This document shows positions 61,521 to 64,000 of a stretch of 64,000 nt of DNA, piece after piece. Within the stretch, counting starts at the first letter, position 1. Each line of letters begins with the position of its first letter. Source of the stretch: CAZDDB01 sp963843285. Its GTDB lineage: Bacteria; Acidobacteriota; HRBIN11; JAKEFK01. The stretch spans positions 62,001 through 126,000 of the forward strand of contig CAWJJO010000012.1 in the NCBI GenBank assembly GCA_963843285.1, read 5' to 3'. The notes beneath the pieces are model-generated. The model made no database searches. It worked only from the letters and a program-made list of their open reading frames with translations, and had not been told where the DNA came from. Both the position numbers and the translations under genes were made by a program.

Positions 61521-64000
61521 ATGACCCCAATGCTGAAACGAGTCCTGCGTCGGATTCTTCTTAGCGCTTTCATCCTCTTCGGAATTGTGATTGCAGGCGC
61601 CCTTCTAATCCAAACGTTCCTTTCCAGCTTTTTACAAAATTATGTGCGCAGTGAACTTGGTTGGTCTCTGAAAATTGGCTCAGCGGACATCCAATTCCAA
61701 CCACTTTCCGTTCGTTTAGAGAATATCGAACTATCGGCAGGCGGTCAGAAGCCATTTTTTCAGGCTAAATCTGCATCGGCCTCTCTGCCTTATTCCTCAT
61801 TCTGGAGTGAAGAATTCTTGATTCGTCAATTGACTCTGGATTCTCCCAGAGTCGATCTGGATCTACTGCCCACACGGAGCGGCTCAAAGAACGAGACGGC
61901 ACAGCAAACGAAAGCTTTCCGGATTGACAGCGCGATTGTTCAGCAAGGAGAAGTTCAATTTAAGGAAAATCAGTTCAAGGAAATCAATATCGACACCGGG
62001 ATCGACTCGCAAGAAGTCCGGATGCGTAAGCTGACCTCCAAATACAACGATATCTATCTGCAGATTGAGGGGGCTGTCAAAGGCTGGGACAAACCTGAGC
62101 TGGACCTTTCCTATGAAGTCCAGGGGGATGCTGCAGGAATTGCATCCTTATTCCCGTCTGAAATGGAGTTAAAAGGAGCGTTCTCGGCGAGCGGAACAGC
62201 AAAGGGAGCACTGCTGCAGCCAATCATTTCGGGACATGTGGAATGCGCAAACATGATCTTGCGCGACAGTGTTCCGTTCTCGATAGCGGCACAATACCAA
62301 TACGATTCCCAGAATCAATCGCATCCCATCTCCGTCACCGCAGATTTCGGCTCCGTTCCACTGGAGGTAATTGGGAACTACTGGCAGGAAATGCCACAAT
62401 TTTCTTCCACGGGAAGCGGTACAGTTCACTATTCTGGAGATACCGACTTCTGGAAAGGAGAAGGCGACATAGCAGTTGGGCTGGAGCCCAAAATCGGCGC
62501 AAAGATGCCGCTTGCAGGGAAAATTCACGCGCGTCTCCAAAATGGGTTACTGCAAATCCACAGCAGCAATTTGCGGCTCCAGAACTCAAACTTGAGCGCA
62601 AACGGAACATTATCCGAAAATCAACTCCTGGTAAATGCGGATTTCCAGAGCTCTAGATTAAAAGACATTGCGTTTCTCTACCCGGGGCTTGCCCTGGCTC
62701 ACGGCGAATATCAGGTTCATGCTCAGTTGGCAGGCGCTTACCGCGATATCAACGTTCGCGGGGAGATCACCGGACGATCGGGTGAATCTACGATCGAAGC
62801 AAAAGGAAGCACGCGCACGGGAACCAGGATGATTTCCGTGGAATTTCACGGAAATGCAGAAGCCGAATTCCTTCATGAGTTCTTACCAGATCTACAAAAA
62901 GGAGAAGTTCAGTTCGAAGGGTCCGTTCTGGGAACTTGGGACAAGCCAGTTTTGAACGCATCACTCAACGGAACAGCTTTGCAAATCGGAGAAATAGAAT
63001 TGCAGCAACTTTCCGCACAGGTCGAAACGAAAGGAAACCGTTTACTATTTCATGCTACATCGGCGGATCTTCAATTGCAGGCAGATGGATCTTACCGGCT
63101 CAGCACCGGCGAGTATGAGCTGACAGGAAGAGCGAACGGAACTTCGATGGAGACACTTCTCAATCTATCAGGCAAACAATCGATCCCGGTTCAAGGGAAA
63201 GTCGACGCCGATTTCGAAGCAGCCGGAAACGTTCATCGATGGAAACAATCCAATGCAGCACTGCGAATACAGGCTCCTGAGCTGCAATGGAAGGATGTTC
63301 TGGTGAGCATCTCCGACGCCGAGATCCTGGCCGAAAAAGGAATCGCGCATCTGAATGCACATGCCGCCTCCCCGAATATTCAACTCGATCTGGGAGGCAC
63401 AGTCCTGCTTCAATCCGCCTTTCCCCTGGATCTTCAGATCAACGGCAAGATCGCAGGAGAGGTGCTGGAAAAGATTTCCAGTGATTGGAAGAGTGACGGC
63501 GAGCTGAATTTCGACGCGAAACTTCGCGGAACTGCGTCGCACCCGAAACTGGAAGGTAAACTAACCACGGAAAACTTCAACGTGAATTACCTTCCAAACA
63601 AATGGAATATCGCGTTAAAACGGGCTGAAGTGGGACTCGCGGAGCAACAAGTCAATGTCGAAGGAAATGGTGATCTGAATGGTTCCACATTTCAATGGAA
63701 AGGAAACATTCCAGTAGAGGGGGGTAATGGGAATCTTCATTTCGAGATTGCAGACCTTCCAATCAGCATGCTCAGCTCCAACGCAAACGTGAGCGGGAAT
63801 CTGAACGTTGTGGGCGAACTCCAAGGGAAAGGATCTCTACTGAAGGAATGGAGAACCGGCGAGACCGTCCAGATGCCGTTCCATGAATGGTCGGGCAGGA
63901 TTTCGGTTTCTCCTTCTGATCTGAGACTGGGCAAGAACGAAATTACTGTTGAAGAACCGATGCTTCTGACCATTCAAAACCAGGAGATCAGTCTAGCATC
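61521..64000 (+). CDS. AsmA/TamB-like envelope protein, C-terminal part beyond the window
   Basis: An uninterrupted frame runs from ATG 61521 to the window edge (at least 826 codons). It starts with an N-terminal membrane anchor (RRILLSAFILFGIVIAGALL) and SELGWSLKIGSADIQFQPLSV, RLENIEL, followed by many beta-rich repeats typical of AsmA and TamB proteins. These bridge the periplasm and move phospholipids or barrel proteins towards the outer membrane. AAGGA lies about 12 bases before the ATG; a second ATG follows at 61530. The product is truncated by the window, so length and C-terminal domain are unknown. Divergent from an Omp85-type gene. Confidence 0.76.
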   Translation, partial: MTPMLKRVLRRILLSAFILFGIVIAGALLIQTFLSSFLQNYVRSELGWSLKIGSADIQFQPLSVRLENIELSAGGQKPFFQAKSASASLPYSSFWSEEFLIRQLTLDSPRVDLDLLPTRSGSKNETAQQTKAFRIDSAIVQQGEVQFKENQFKEINIDTGIDSQEVRMRKLTSKYNDIYLQIEGAVKGWDKPELDLSYEVQGDAAGIASLFPSEMELKGAFSASGTAKGALLQPIISGHVECANMILRDSVPFSIAAQYQYDSQNQSHPISVTADFGSVPLEVIGNYWQEMPQFSSTGSGTVHYSGDTDFWKGEGDIAVGLEPKIGAKMPLAGKIHARLQNGLLQIHSSNLRLQNSNLSANGTLSENQLLVNADFQSSRLKDIAFLYPGLALAHGEYQVHAQLAGAYRDINVRGEITGRSGESTIEAKGSTRTGTRMISVEFHGNAEAEFLHEFLPDLQKGEVQFEGSVLGTWDKPVLNASLNGTALQIGEIELQQLSAQVETKGNRLLFHATSADLQLQADGSYRLSTGEYELTGRANGTSMETLLNLSGKQSIPVQGKVDADFEAAGNVHRWKQSNAALRIQAPELQWKDVLVSISDAEILAEKGIAHLNAHAASPNIQLDLGGTVLLQSAFPLDLQINGKIAGEVLEKISSDWKSDGELNFDAKLRGTASHPKLEGKLTTENFNVNYLPNKWNIALKRAEVGLAEQQVNVEGNGDLNGSTFQWKGNIPVEGGNGNLHFEIADLPISMLSSNANVSGNLNVVGELQGKGSLLKEWRTGETVQMPFHEWSGRISVSPSDLRLGKNEITVEEPMLLTIQNQEISLA

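Noticed and set aside
1..64000. CRISPR arrays, tRNA and rRNA genes
   Set aside because: No regularly spaced direct repeats, cloverleaf sequences or rRNA segments were recognised by eye; a covariance-model scan would be needed to exclude a tRNA.

Overview
The window is a gene-dense chromosomal segment from a diderm (Gram-negative) heterotrophic bacterium. Lipoprotein and outer-membrane genes (RND pump with OprM-type channel, DcaP-type porin, Omp85-type barrel, AsmA/TamB-like protein) show the outer membrane. A remnant of a TolB/kinase C-terminus, two conserved secreted families and the style of the ATP synthase suggest an uncultured Acidobacteriota lineage, but no marker here proves it. No rRNA, tRNA, CRISPR array or complete transposase was seen.

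Layout. 26-3928 (minus): C4-dicarboxylate carrier, exported aspartase, exported asparaginase. 4262-10602 (plus): tripartite RND efflux operon and a DUF4136 protein. 10790-15689: a conserved unknown, a BASS-family carrier, a small ABM protein, a DcaP-type porin and a decayed glutaminase. 15987-18038: class II aldolase and a SYLF-type protein. 26184-18175 (minus): F-type ATP synthase operon ending in a sortase and its probable LPKTA substrate. 26426-34743: an outer-membrane protein, phosphoglucomutase and glycogen phosphorylase, a VIT/CCC1-like protein, acetate kinase and a pyruvate formate-lyase remnant. 34997-47166: CHAD protein, a cNMP-binding/PilT ATPase fusion, phosphoketolase with glycogen debranching enzyme, and two glycoside hydrolases. 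47209-64000: a PLC-like membrane protein, a TAXI binding protein, an APC/Usp/DUF389 giant with a carbonic anhydrase, a run of secreted or outer-membrane unknowns, and a partial AsmA/TamB-like gene.

The most striking signal is regulatory. At least twelve strong sigma-54 (-24/-12) promoters with the 15-base layout TGGCAY-N5-TTGC lie in the intergenic regions, most of them 60-160 bp from a 16-bp imperfect palindrome (consensus CTCCGGTATTACGGAG). The palindromes usually come in pairs exactly 20 bp apart, and five of the seven palindrome clusters sit between back-to-back sigma-54 promoters. The array ties together dicarboxylate exchange, periplasmic Asn/Asp breakdown, efflux, the ATP synthase, glycogen phosphorolysis, phosphoketolase, acetate kinase, a CHAD protein and a cNMP-binding ATPase. 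This looks like one regulon, under an enhancer-binding protein not encoded here, that switches the cell to glycogen-fuelled acetate fermentation with substrate-level ATP formation, perhaps with fumarate as an electron sink. The trigger (oxygen or energy limitation) is inference.

Many conserved genes (atpA, atpG, atpC, pgm, glgX, the RND pump, both glycoside hydrolases, sortase, two secreted families) carry single-base frameshifts here. The pattern points to indel errors in this sequence rather than to gene death; the glutaminase, with large internal deletions, is a genuine pseudogene.
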